The notes: a model not told the origin generated them from the letters alone. Positions 1-6,861 are shown, counted from the first letter of the stretch. The stretch: 12,581 nt of DNA from an uncultured Flavobacteriales bacterium (GCA_946478675.1 CAMLEF010000101.1:1-12581); one strand, 5' to 3'. Made by a program: numbers and translations.

Positions 1-440
1 ACGGCGAAACGAGCAGCAGCGAAATTTTCAGCGTGCTGAAGAAAGGCGTGCGCTGGTACACGAACGGCGTCACCGGCTACGTGGATGTGCGCGACGTGGC
101 GACGGCAGCCGTAAAGCTCATGGACAGCGACATCAAAAACGAACGCTTCGTATTGAACGCCGCTAATCTCAGCTACAAAATCTTTTTCGAAAAAGCGACG
201 GCGCAGCTCGGGCAGCAACAACCGAAATTTTACGCTTCGCCATTCTTCACCGGCATGGGCTGGCGCGCGGAAAAAATGCTGGCGGCATTGAGCGGAAAGA
301 AACCGCGCCTCACGCGTGAAACGGCAGAAGCAGCACAGCTCGTCAATTTCTTCAACGGCGAAAAGATCACGCGCGTGCTCGATTTCCAGTATCGCGACAT
401 CGACACGACGATCCGCGAAGTCTGCGCGTTTTATAAATAA
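1..440 (+). CDS. NAD-dependent epimerase/dehydratase family protein, C-terminal part (5' end outside window)
   Basis: The reading frame is open to the left edge (first whole codon at base 3) and ends at TAA 438-440, so about 145 C-terminal residues are present. The segment YTNGVTGYVDVRDVA followed by a helix is the pattern of extended (atypical) SDRs of the NAD-dependent epimerase/dehydratase family, where it lies after the catalytic Tyr-x-x-x-Lys; ERFVLNAANLSYKIFFEKA resembles the substrate-domain part. The nucleotide-binding GxxGxxG motif and the catalytic residues lie outside the window, so substrate and activity cannot be judged. A GTG at base 33 is not a believable start, because the family sequence continues upstream of it (ETSSSEIFSVLKKG). 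The stop is 8 bases from the stop of the convergent DUF4296 gene. The family is fairly sure; the exact role is unknown. Confidence 0.85.
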   Translation, partial: GETSSSEIFSVLKKGVRWYTNGVTGYVDVRDVATAAVKLMDSDIKNERFVLNAANLSYKIFFEKATAQLGQQQPKFYASPFFTGMGWRAEKMLAALSGKKPRLTRETAEAAQLVNFFNGEKITRVLDFQYRDIDTTIREVCAFYK

Positions 441-448
441 GCAGGGAA

Positions 449-895
449 TTATTTCTTCTTCGTCGTATCCGGTTGCGGCTTAACACTACTCGCCTGCTCC
501 ACGGTTTGACGCCGCGTAAGCTCCGTGATCACGTCATCGTACAACACGCTCAGCTCTTCGGGATGCGCGGTGTACCACTTCATCGAACGATCGTATTGTT
601 CACGCGTGACGCCGTTGCGTTTGAAAACATCGTAGTAACCTAGCTCCTTTTGCTTCTGGATGACGGGCGGAACTTTTGCATCCATCGGCCCTTGTCCCAT
701 ATGCATGATCGGCATCGGAGGAGCAGCACCATTCGTAATGCCGATCGCTGCTTCGAGCAGGTGAATGTCGGCGAGTACGCTGACCATTTTTTCGCGGGGA
801 ATGAGATCGTCCGGCTTGTCGGCGACCGGCGTTTCCTTGCGCCCGCAGGCAACGGAAAACAGCAGCAACAACACCGGTAAAAGGAGACGTCTCAT
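449..895 (-). CDS. DUF4296 domain-containing lipoprotein
   Basis: A 148-residue protein with a lipoprotein signal: basic start MRR, a leucine-rich hydrophobic stretch, and a lipobox ending in Cys17 (FSVAC). The mature protein is therefore predicted to be a lipoprotein of the periplasm or outer membrane. Residues about 30-120 match the DUF4296 pattern known from Bacteroidota: IPREKMVSVLADIHLLEAA, then a middle region and a C-terminal YDRSMKWYTAHPEELSVLYD helix. The last about 20 residues are polar and lysine-rich. DUF4296 has no established function that I know of. It is divergent from the DUF5723 gene (79 bases between the starts) and convergent with the epimerase. A -7-like box lies only four bases upstream of the ATG, so the mRNA may be leaderless. 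The start is supported by the signal peptide beginning right there. Confidence 0.85.
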   Translation of the reverse strand: MRRLLLPVLLLLFSVACGRKETPVADKPDDLIPREKMVSVLADIHLLEAAIGITNGAAPPMPIMHMGQGPMDAKVPPVIQKQKELGYYDVFKRNGVTREQYDRSMKWYTAHPEELSVLYDDVITELTRRQTVEQASSVKPQPDTTKKK

Positions 896-899
896 GCGC

Positions 900-907
900 T
901 AAAGGTA
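900..907 (-). promoter_or_regulatory. Putative Bacteroidota -7 box for the DUF4296 gene
   Basis: On the minus strand TACCTTTA (consensus TAnnTTTG, one mismatch) is followed by GCGC and then the ATG at 895. A T-run (927-931) sits about 19 bases upstream, where the TTG/TTTG -33 element is expected, but it lacks the G. With the start of transcription a few bases after the box, the mRNA would begin at or next to the ATG. Confidence 0.45.
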
Positions 908-933
908 AGCAGGCGGCGGTTGACGGAAAAACG

Positions 934-941
934 TATTTTTG
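934..941 (+). promoter_or_regulatory. Putative -7 box for the DUF5723-SDR-zinc protein operon
   Basis: TATTTTTG matches the Bacteroidota -7 consensus TAnnTTTG in full. No TTG lies at the expected distance upstream (the TTG at 920-922 is only 11 bases away). It would leave a leader of about 30 bases before the ATG at 975. Confidence 0.45.
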
Positions 942-974
942 TTAATACACCTCTTCCAACTATTTCACCTGCAC

Positions 975-2393
975 ATGAGAAAAGTATTACTGCTCGCGAG
1001 CTTCCTCCTCGCCACAGGTTTGTCTGCCCAGATTGACATGGGCGTGCCGACCGCCACCGGGAAAGGCGGCGCCTCCACCGCGATCCTCCGCAACTGGGAC
1101 GCCATCGGCATCAACCCGTCGAACCTCGGCTGGAAAGAAAACTACACGCTCTCCGTCGGCGTGCTCAACTTCGGCATCACTGCGCAGTCCGACGCTTTCC
1201 AGTCGAAAACGCTGCGTGATGCGCTCATTCATCCGGGCGATACGTTCTCTTTGGCCGACAAACAATTTTACGCGAAGACGTTCGACTCGCCCAACGCGCT
1301 CAACCTGCAGGCGCATCTCAACTTCGGCGCAGCTTCGGTTTATTTCCCGAAGATCGGCGGGTTCGCGATCGGTTTGCGTGATCGCTCTTTCGCACACGTG
1401 GGCCTGAATAAAAATGCCGCCGACTTGCTGTTCAACGGACAGAACGCGGCCTTCCTGCAGGACACGGCTACGTATCACAAAACGCTGGGCCAGCTTTTCG
1501 ACAGCACGAATATTTCTTTCCTGCATTACCGTGAGTTGAACATCGCTTACGGCAGAAGAATTTATCACGGCGGCACAGAAGATGCGAACGGCATTCCTGC
1601 CATCCAGCTGTACGCGGGTGTCGGCTTCAAATATTTGTGGGGCTTCACCAGCATCGACGGCAAAGCGGAGAACGGCGTCATGAGCGGCCACGCGTCGATC
1701 AGCACGGATTACAACGTCAACTACAGCGCGATCAACAATTTCACGCCGCAGAGCACGAGCCTTCTTTTTAACGCGAACGGAACAGGCGTCGCCTTCGACT
1801 TCGGCGCTTCGATGATCGTGAAAAACAAATGGCGTTTCGGCGCAGCGCTCACAGATGTCGGTTCGATCACGTTCAAGAACAACCAGCTGCTCACTACCGA
1901 CACGACGATGACGCCGCCCGACAGCACCAACAACGGCATCAACTCCTGGAACATGTCGAACGCCGGTTTTGCATTCGGCAACAACGGGCTTTTCAACTAC
2001 GGTCCCGGCCCCGATTTCAAAACGACGCTTCCTTCACGGCTGCGTCTCGGCATGGGATTCTACACCGAAAAATTTGAAGCGGGCCTCGACGTTGTTGTGC
2101 CTGTTGCGAACAAAGACCTCAATCTCACGCAGCCGTATTTTGCGCTGGGTGCGGAATACAATATTCTCGGCTGGGTGAAAGTGAGCGCGGGCGTTTCCGG
2201 CAATTCCGACATGGGCTGGTCCGTTCCGTTCGGTGTGGTGGCCGGCGTTGGCGGTGTGGTTGAGATCGGCGTAGCTACCGGCGACGTGCTTACCTTCGTC
2301 GACAAATCGAAAAATCCGTATCTCTCCGTGGCGGTCTTCGCACTGCGCTTCAACATGAAGCCGTTCAAGAAGAGCACGCCGATGCCGAATTAA
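975..2393 (+). CDS. DUF5723 family outer-membrane protein
   Basis: A 472-residue protein. The frame is open upstream to 939, but ATG 975 is chosen because it begins a clean signal peptide (MRKVLLLASFLLATGLSA, cleavage before Gln20). The mature part starts with GVPTATGKGGASTAILRNWDAIGINPSNLGW, the plug-like N-terminus typical of Bacteroidota DUF5723 proteins and related beta-barrels (compare the FadL/PorV style 'NPA' segment). The rest alternates polar and hydrophobic residues with many Gly/Phe/Tyr, including repeated strands such as LRLGMGFYTEKFEAGLDVVVP, and ends LSVAVFALRFNMKP, as outer-membrane beta-barrels do. Its location is therefore inferred to be the outer membrane; no function is established. 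It is followed after 6 bases by the SDR gene, so it is probably the first gene of an operon. Family call is good; role unknown. Confidence 0.8.
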   Translation: MRKVLLLASFLLATGLSAQIDMGVPTATGKGGASTAILRNWDAIGINPSNLGWKENYTLSVGVLNFGITAQSDAFQSKTLRDALIHPGDTFSLADKQFYAKTFDSPNALNLQAHLNFGAASVYFPKIGGFAIGLRDRSFAHVGLNKNAADLLFNGQNAAFLQDTATYHKTLGQLFDSTNISFLHYRELNIAYGRRIYHGGTEDANGIPAIQLYAGVGFKYLWGFTSIDGKAENGVMSGHASISTDYNVNYSAINNFTPQSTSLLFNANGTGVAFDFGASMIVKNKWRFGAALTDVGSITFKNNQLLTTDTTMTPPDSTNNGINSWNMSNAGFAFGNNGLFNYGPGPDFKTTLPSRLRLGMGFYTEKFEAGLDVVVPVANKDLNLTQPYFALGAEYNILGWVKVSAGVSGNSDMGWSVPFGVVAGVGGVVEIGVATGDVLTFVDKSKNPYLSVAVFALRFNMKPFKKSTPMPN

Positions 2394-2399
2394 GTGCAG

Positions 2400-3194
2400 A
2401 TGAATTACAAAGACAAAGTGGTTTGGATCACCGGCGCCTCTTCCGGCATCGGTGAAGCGCTGGCGAAAGCGTTTGCCGCAGAAGGCGCGAAGCTCGTGCT
2501 CTCTGCGCGGCGTAAAGAAGAGCTGCTTCGCGTGCAGCAGGAATGCAAGCTCGGCGACGACCGCGCGTTCGTGCTGCCATTGGATCTTTCCGATACGAGC
2601 AACATCAACGCCGTCACGCAGCAGATCATCGACCGCTTCGGGCGCATCGACGTGCTGGTGAACAACGGCGGTTTTTCGCAACGCGCCTACGCGCAGGAAA
2701 CGCCCATCGACATCGACCGCAAGATCATGGAAGTAAATTTCTTCGGACAGGTGGCGGTCACGAAGAGCGCGCTGCCGTTTATGCTGAAGCAGCATGCGGG
2801 ACATATCATCGTCGTGAGCAGCATCTCGGGAAAATTCGGATTCTTCCTGCGCAGCGCGTATTCCGCATCGAAGCATGCGCTGCACGGTTTCTTCGAATCG
2901 CTGCGGCTCGAGACGGAGAAGGAAGGCATCAAAGTGCTGCTGGCGGTGCCGGGAAAAATCCGCACGAATATTTCATTGCACGCGGTGAAATCCGACGGTA
3001 CGAGTCACGCGAAGATGGACAAGAGCCAGGAAGACGGCATGCCCGCCGAAACCTGCGCCGCGATCATCCTCGATGCGATGAAAAAAAACAAAGAAGAGAT
3101 CCTCATCGGCGGAAAAGAAACGAAAGCCGTGTGGATCAAAAGACATTTTCCGAAATTGTTCGGGAGAATTATCCGCAAACAAACCATCGAATAA
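2400..3194 (+). CDS. Short-chain dehydrogenase/reductase (classical SDR, DHRS7-like)
   Basis: A 264-residue NAD(P)-dependent oxidoreductase. Motifs seen: cofactor glycine motif TGASSGIG (11-18), a basic pair after strand 2 (ARR, 36-38) that suggests NADP(H), LDLSD (61-65), NNGG (88-91, a variant of NNAG), Asn113, Ser141, Tyr154 and Lys158 (YSASK), which together form the classical catalytic tetrad. The sequence FGFFLRSAYSASKHALHGFFESLR resembles the DHRS7/dehydrogenase group acting on hydrophobic substrates, but the substrate cannot be read from the sequence. A GTG six bases upstream directly follows the preceding stop; ATG 2400 is preferred because it gives the normal N-terminus. The tight spacing with the DUF5723 gene suggests co-transcription and perhaps translational coupling. 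The C-terminus is basic (KRHFPKLFGRIIRKQ), possibly a membrane-contacting tail. Confidence 0.93.
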   Translation: MNYKDKVVWITGASSGIGEALAKAFAAEGAKLVLSARRKEELLRVQQECKLGDDRAFVLPLDLSDTSNINAVTQQIIDRFGRIDVLVNNGGFSQRAYAQETPIDIDRKIMEVNFFGQVAVTKSALPFMLKQHAGHIIVVSSISGKFGFFLRSAYSASKHALHGFFESLRLETEKEGIKVLLAVPGKIRTNISLHAVKSDGTSHAKMDKSQEDGMPAETCAAIILDAMKKNKEEILIGGKETKAVWIKRHFPKLFGRIIRKQTIE

Positions 3195-3215
3195 GTTAAC
3201 CTCAATTCCCGCTCC

Positions 3216-3644
3216 ATGTTAGGCTCGTATCTTCTCATCAAGCTGCTCGTCATTGTCGTCATTCTCGTAGTGCGCTTCGCGGTAAAAGCCGGGCGCAAAA
3301 ATTCTTCGTCTTCGTACGTTCCGCCGCCGAACACGAATTACAATTACAACAACCAGCAGCCGAATTACAACCAGCCTTACGGCAATTATCCGCCGGCGAA
3401 CGGTTACCCGCAAAACAACCCGCAGCAAAACGGTTACGCGCAGCATCCGCAGGGTTACCAGCAGATGCCGGATTATACTTCCTACGTGCCGCCGGTGAGC
3501 GCGGTGTACTGCAAATATTGCGGCAAACAATTCCAGAACGTCAATGCGCTTCGTGCCGATACGTGCTTCCGTCACCCGGATACGAGCACGCTGCAGAAGC
3601 ATGAGATTTTCGAAGGACCGGGCGCGCCGAATGTGACGATGTAA
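3216..3644 (+). CDS. Small membrane-anchored Q/N/Y/P-rich protein with C-terminal Cys/His zinc motif
   Basis: A 142-residue protein in three parts. Residues 4-22 form a single hydrophobic helix (LLIKLLVIVVILVVRF) followed by a basic patch, which fits an inner-membrane anchor with the rest in the cytoplasm. Residues about 30-92 are low complexity, almost only Asn, Gln, Tyr, Pro and Gly with NYN, NGYPQ and NGYAQ repeats. Residues 99-129 hold CKYCG, then Cys117 and His120 (C-x2-C-x14-C-x2-H), with a further His129: a likely zinc site. I recall this CKYCGKxF...C.RHP...KHE.YEG ending in other Bacteroidota hypothetical proteins, but know no function. It lies 21 bases after the SDR stop, with no own promoter visible, and is followed by a terminator, so it is the likely last gene of the operon. 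Coding is supported by the in-frame Cys/His motif and start. Confidence 0.75.
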   Translation: MLGSYLLIKLLVIVVILVVRFAVKAGRKNSSSSYVPPPNTNYNYNNQQPNYNQPYGNYPPANGYPQNNPQQNGYAQHPQGYQQMPDYTSYVPPVSAVYCKYCGKQFQNVNALRADTCFRHPDTSTLQKHEIFEGPGAPNVTM

Positions 3645-3667
3645 ATTCGGAGAAGAAATAAAAAAGC

Positions 3668-3708
3668 AACCGCGAAAGTTTTGGAAACCTTCGCGGTTTA
3701 TTTTTTTA
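3668..3708 (+). terminator. Intrinsic terminator after the DUF5723 operon
   Basis: AACCGCGAA (3668-3676) pairs with TTCGCGGTT (3690-3698); an inner GTTT/AAAC pairing extends the stem. It is followed by a T-rich run to 3708. It lies 24 bases after the stop of the zinc-motif protein. Confidence 0.85.
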
Positions 3709-3729
3709 ATCTACGCCGTAAATTGCCGC

Positions 3730-4071
3730 ATGATCGTTTCCGACAAGACCGGTTCCCCGCATTATACCTGGGGACAAAATTGTGACGGCTGGCGGTTGCT
3801 CGATTCGCCATCGCTTAGCGTGATCCACGAACGTATGCCGGCGGGTGCGCGTGAGCAGAAGCATTACCACGAAAAAGCGCAGCAGTTTTTCTTTGTGCTT
3901 TCCGGCGAAGCAAAATTTTATTTTGAAGAGGAAACGGTAACCGTGCGCGCGCAGCAGGGCTTGCACATTCCTGCGGGAACGCGGCATTTCATTGCGAATG
4001 AATCGGAAGAGGCGATTGAGTTTCTTGTGATCTCGGAGCCTTCTGCGAGAGGTGATCGTCGGGAAGTTTAG
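3730..4071 (+). CDS. Cupin domain-containing protein
   Basis: A 113-residue single-domain cupin, the usual length for small stand-alone cupins. Motif 1 is KHYHEKAQQFFFVLSGE (44-60), with His45 and His47; the position normally occupied by the metal-binding Glu is Gln (Gln52 by spacing to the Gly), as in a common small subfamily with 'QFF.VLSG'. Motif 2 is IPAGTRHFIAN (80-90), with His86. Metal binding through three His is therefore possible, but the ligand or reaction cannot be read. The start ATG 3730 follows the terminator of the upstream operon by about 20 bases, so the gene needs its own promoter; TAAATTG at 3719-3725, four bases before the ATG, is a weak candidate (-7 box lacking one T). 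Convergent with the aldehyde dehydrogenase. Confidence 0.88.
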   Translation: MIVSDKTGSPHYTWGQNCDGWRLLDSPSLSVIHERMPAGAREQKHYHEKAQQFFFVLSGEAKFYFEEETVTVRAQQGLHIPAGTRHFIANESEEAIEFLVISEPSARGDRREV

Positions 4072-4180
4072 CCGCTGATTGCGCAGATTTCCGCAGATTA
4101 TCTTTTGCCACGGACTACGCGGATTGCGCGGATTCTTTTTCTCTGCGATTTCTCTGCGCCCTTGCGCCTCTGCGGTTTTA
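4072..4180. repeat. Intergenic short-word repeat element between convergent genes
   Basis: The 113-base spacer between the cupin and aldehyde dehydrogenase stops consists almost only of quasi-repeats. Block A (4072-4100) is three 9-10-mers ending in GATT (CCGCTGATT, GCGCAGATTT, CCGCAGATTA). Block B (4108-4134) repeats CGGACTACGCGGATTGCGCGGATT-type words. Block C (4141-4175) holds CTCTGCG words in the opposite orientation. GCGCAGA (4081-4087) can pair with TCTGCGC (4153-4159), and CCGCAGA (4091-4097) with TCTGCGG (4169-4175). A T-rich run follows on the plus strand, so it may end transcription from the cupin side. Confidence 0.7.
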
Positions 4181-4184
4181 TTTT

Positions 4185-5597
4185 TTACTTCACGAGTATC
4201 CGCGCCTCCAGCATATCCATGATCGCGTACTTCACGCCTTCTCTTCCCTGCCCGGAATCTTTCACGCCGCCGTACGGCATGTGATCGACACGGAACGTCG
4301 GCACGTCATTAAGAATAATGCCGCCCGCCTCGATTTCACGGAACGCTTTATCCATCTCCTTCACATTATTCGTGAATACGCCCGCCTGCAAACCGAAACG
4401 CGTGTCGTTGATCATACGGATCGCATCTTCGAACGTATCGTAAGGCTCCACGATCACGACCGGCCCGAACACTTCTTCGCAATTTACTTTCATCGACGTG
4501 TTCGTGCCCGTGATCACCGTCGGCAAATAATACGAGCCTTCGCGCGTTCCGCCGCACAGCACCTTCGCGCCTGCCGCTTTCGCCTCATCCACCCACGCTT
4601 CTACCCGCTTCGCATTTTCTTCGTCGATCATCACGGACATATCCGTCTTCGGAAATTCGGGATTGCCGTTGCGCAGCTTTTGCACCAGCGCAAGAAATGT
4701 ATTCGTGAACGTTTCAAAAATGCTGCGCGCTATGAAAATGCGCTGCGCATGAATGCAGACCTGTCCCGAATACGCGAAGCCGCCGTTCAGGCAACGCATC
4801 GCCGCATCCTGCAGATCGGCGGAAGCGGTAACGATCACGCCTGCATTTCCGCCGAGCTCGAGCACTACTTTTTTCCTGCCGGCATCGCGCTTCATCTTCC
4901 ATCCCACTTCGGGAGAACCGGTGAAGCTCAGCAGCGCAAAACGATCGTCGGTAACGAGCTGGTTGCCGGCGGTGCGGTTCATCGGCAGAATCGAAACGGC
5001 GCCTTTCGGCAGATCCGTTTGATCGATGATCTTCGCCAATGCAAGCGTCGACAGCGGCGTGGAGGACGCGGGCTTAAGAAGGATCGGGCATCCTGCGGCA
5101 ATCGCCGGAGCGATCTTGTGTACGGCGAGGTTCATCGGGAAATTGAACGGCGCAATGCCTGCGACAATTCCCACCGGGAAATAACCGACGATGCCCTCTT
5201 TCTTTTCTCCGGCCGGTGTCCAGTCGAGCGAGAGGTATTCCTTCGGCAATCGTTTCGCTTCTTCCGCAGCAACAAGAAACGTTTGCGCCGCACGATCGAT
5301 CTCGCCGAGCGCGTAACGGATCGGCTTCCCGGATTCGTGCGAAAGCAGCAATGCCAGCGTTTCCCGTTGCGCAGCGAGCGCGTCGGAAATTTCACGGAGA
5401 ATGCTGAAGCGTTTATGCGAAGGCAATTCCGCCATTTCCCGCTTCACCGACTGCGCAGCTGCGATCGCGGCTTCGAGCTCCTGCGGACCCGCAAGAAACG
5501 TTTCCGCAAAAACTTCCCCGGTGTACGGATTGGTGACCGGCAACACCGAAGAAGTCGTCGCGAACCGGCCGCCGATATAAATGGAATACCGTTCCAT
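4185..5597 (-). CDS. NAD(P)-dependent aldehyde dehydrogenase family protein
   Basis: A 470-residue full-length aldehyde dehydrogenase oxidising an aldehyde to an acid (or acyl product) in the cytoplasm. Seen in order: IAPFNFPMNL with the oxyanion Asn152, ILLKPAS with the cofactor Lys175, FTGSPEVG (225-232), general base Glu247 in LELGGNAG, nucleophile Cys281 in SGQVCIHAQR, EEVFGP (374-379), and the C-terminal MPYGGVKDSGQGREG (440-454). The FNFPMNL and GQVCIHAQRI segments resemble the lactaldehyde / non-phosphorylating glyceraldehyde-3-phosphate / phosphonoformaldehyde branch rather than betaine aldehyde or retinal enzymes, but the substrate remains open. The ATG is 1 base beyond the stop of the upstream HMA gene, with no Shine-Dalgarno sequence, so translation is probably coupled. 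The gene is shadowed on the other strand by a long spurious frame. Confidence 0.95.
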   Translation of the reverse strand: MERYSIYIGGRFATTSSVLPVTNPYTGEVFAETFLAGPQELEAAIAAAQSVKREMAELPSHKRFSILREISDALAAQRETLALLLSHESGKPIRYALGEIDRAAQTFLVAAEEAKRLPKEYLSLDWTPAGEKKEGIVGYFPVGIVAGIAPFNFPMNLAVHKIAPAIAAGCPILLKPASSTPLSTLALAKIIDQTDLPKGAVSILPMNRTAGNQLVTDDRFALLSFTGSPEVGWKMKRDAGRKKVVLELGGNAGVIVTASADLQDAAMRCLNGGFAYSGQVCIHAQRIFIARSIFETFTNTFLALVQKLRNGNPEFPKTDMSVMIDEENAKRVEAWVDEAKAAGAKVLCGGTREGSYYLPTVITGTNTSMKVNCEEVFGPVVIVEPYDTFEDAIRMINDTRFGLQAGVFTNNVKEMDKAFREIEAGGIILNDVPTFRVDHMPYGGVKDSGQGREGVKYAIMDMLEARILVK

Positions 5598-5598
5598 G

Positions 5599-5814
5599 TT
5601 AAGCTGCTTCGTAAATGCCGGTGTCGTTCACCGCGTCTTTGATTTGCGCCGGCGTTACTTTGGAGTCGTCGAAGCTGACGGTAACGGTTCCGTTGTTTTT
5701 ATCGGCTTTCGCATCGATGATGCCGTCGAGTGTTTTGATCGCTTTATTGACTGACATTTCGCAGTGCCCGCAGGTCATACCGGAAACGTTGAAGGTTTGT
5801 GTCTGGATAGCCAT
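5599..5814 (-). CDS. Heavy-metal-associated (HMA) domain protein, CopZ-like copper chaperone
   Basis: A 71-residue single HMA domain of the normal ferredoxin-like size. The metal-binding motif GMTCGHC (12-18) puts the two Cys at 15 and 18. The rest fits the fold: a helix (EMSVNKAIKTLDGI), a strand (ADKNNGTVTVSFD) and the second helix (TPAQIKDAVNDTGIYEA). The family binds Cu(I) and hands it to P-type ATPases or regulators; other soft metals are possible. No copper ATPase, CsoR or CopY is visible here. The neighbour one base downstream is an aldehyde dehydrogenase, which is an unexpected partner. A full-consensus -7 box lies 22 bases upstream of the ATG. Confidence 0.92.
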   Translation of the reverse strand: MAIQTQTFNVSGMTCGHCEMSVNKAIKTLDGIIDAKADKNNGTVTVSFDDSKVTPAQIKDAVNDTGIYEAA

Positions 5815-5836
5815 GATGATTGGTTTTTAGCTCCTG

Positions 5837-5844
5837 CAAAGTTA
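5837..5844 (-). promoter_or_regulatory. Putative -7 box for the HMA-aldehyde dehydrogenase operon
   Basis: TAACTTTG on the minus strand matches TAnnTTTG fully. A TTG lies upstream at 5872-5870, with 25 bases between, slightly longer than the usual spacing. The box leaves a leader of about 20 bases before the ATG at 5814. Confidence 0.5.
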
Positions 5845-5893
5845 CGCAGTGCGCAGGTAAGAGAATGAACAATAAATTTCCCCGCCCCACCCC

Positions 5894-5950
5894 CTCGCAC
5901 CTCCGCACCTCCGCAACTTCGCAACTCCGCAACTCCGCACCGCGCAACTC
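5894..5950. repeat. Tandem 8-mer repeat upstream of the EamA gene
   Basis: Five consecutive 8-mers of form CTNCGCAM fill 5901-5940 in exact register (CTCCGCAC, CTCCGCAA, CTTCGCAA, CTCCGCAA, CTCCGCAC), preceded by CTCGCAC (5894-5900) and followed by CGCGCAACTC. No complementary arm is seen in the spacer, unlike the other intergenic elements. It lies between the divergent HMA and EamA promoters and ends 13 bases before the EamA -7 box. Confidence 0.8.
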
Positions 5951-5963
5951 ACTTCTCAATTCC

Positions 5964-5971
5964 TATCTTTG
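5964..5971 (+). promoter_or_regulatory. Putative -7 box for the EamA gene
   Basis: TATCTTTG fully matches TAnnTTTG. It ends three bases before the proposed GTG start at 5975, so the mRNA would be leaderless. An upstream TTG start at 5969 would lie inside this box and is therefore unlikely. No clear -33 TTG is seen. Confidence 0.5.
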
Positions 5972-5974
5972 CGC

Positions 5975-6859
5975 GTGCAAAACCGGCGCGTTCTCCACTG
6001 GATCATCTTCATCGCATTAGCCCTCACCTGGGGCAGCTCGTTCATCCTCATGAAACGCGGGATGGAAGCGTTCTCCAGCGACCAGGTAGCCGCGCTGCGC
6101 ATCTTCACCGCTTTTGTTTTTCTTTCCCCGCTCGCGTTCAAGCGCATCAACCGCGGACTGCTAAAAAATACGGCTGCCGTTGCGGGCATGGGCATCTTCG
6201 GCAATCTCATTCCTGCGTTTCTTTTTACGAAAGCGGAAACGATGATCAGCAGCGCGATGACGGGCATGCTGAATTCGCTGACACCGGTTTTTACACTGCT
6301 GATCGGGCTGCTGATCTTCCGGAATAAAGTGATGTGGCGGCAGGCGCTCGGCGTAATCATCGGCCTGGGCGGCGCGATCGGGTTGCTGGCGCTCGATGAG
6401 AAAGACGCTGCGGCTGTGATGCAAAATTCCGTTTTCATCGGTGGCGCGCTGGTCGTGCTCGCGACGTTCTTCTACGGATTATCTGTGAACATCATCCGCT
6501 CGAAGCTCGGCCACGTGAATGCCGTTACGGCAACTGTGTTCGCGATGTGCATCATCGGCCCGATCGCAGGAACGTATCTCTTCACCACCGACTTCGTGCA
6601 TCGCCTGCAGACGAACCCGCTCGCGCTGCACAGCCTCGGTTTCGTATCGATCCTCGCGGTCTTCGGCACTTCGCTGAGCGTAATCGTTTACAACATTCTC
6701 ATTCGCGAAGCCGGCGCGCTCTTCGCCGCATCCGTGACTTATCTCATGCCGGTCGTCGCCATGGGCTGGGGACTTTACGACGGCGAATCCGTCACCTGGA
6801 TGCACGCGGTTTTTATCCTCGTTATTCTCAGCGGCGTTTTCCTCGTTAATAAAAAATAG
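5975..6859 (+). CDS. EamA family (DMT superfamily) transporter
   Basis: A 294-residue integral membrane protein with about ten hydrophobic helices arranged as two EamA repeats (about residues 8-140 and 152-292), the normal length for the family. Helix 1 carries the typical ALTWGSSFILMKRG; LTPVFTLLIGLLIFRNKVMWRQALGVIIGLGGAIGLL closes the first repeat, and the second ends with LMPVVAMGWGLYDGESVTWMHAVFILVILSGVFLV. The family exports metabolites or amino acids; the substrate is not visible. Start choice: the first in-frame ATG is inside helix 1, so a non-ATG start must be used. GTG 5975 is preferred over TTG 5969, because the latter overlaps the -7 box. Confidence 0.92.
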   Translation: MQNRRVLHWIIFIALALTWGSSFILMKRGMEAFSSDQVAALRIFTAFVFLSPLAFKRINRGLLKNTAAVAGMGIFGNLIPAFLFTKAETMISSAMTGMLNSLTPVFTLLIGLLIFRNKVMWRQALGVIIGLGGAIGLLALDEKDAAAVMQNSVFIGGALVVLATFFYGLSVNIIRSKLGHVNAVTATVFAMCIIGPIAGTYLFTTDFVHRLQTNPLALHSLGFVSILAVFGTSLSVIVYNILIREAGALFAASVTYLMPVVAMGWGLYDGESVTWMHAVFILVILSGVFLVNKK

Positions 6860-6861
6860 TA

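Noticed and set aside
939..974. Alternative upstream start of the DUF5723 protein
   Set aside because: It starts inside the -7 box region, and ATG 975 begins a clean signal peptide.
2034..2885. 283-codon minus-strand frame across the DUF5723/SDR junction
   Set aside because: Arg/His-rich shadow of two well-supported genes; no start context or domain.
4281..5642. 453-codon open frame on the plus strand, opposite the aldehyde dehydrogenase
   Set aside because: It is antisense to a full-length enzyme with all motifs; its translation is Arg/His-rich with no recognisable domain, as expected from the opposite strand of GC-rich codons.
5969..5974. TTG start for the EamA protein
   Set aside because: It overlaps the TATCTTTG -7 box and would lie upstream of the expected transcription start; GTG 5975 fits better.
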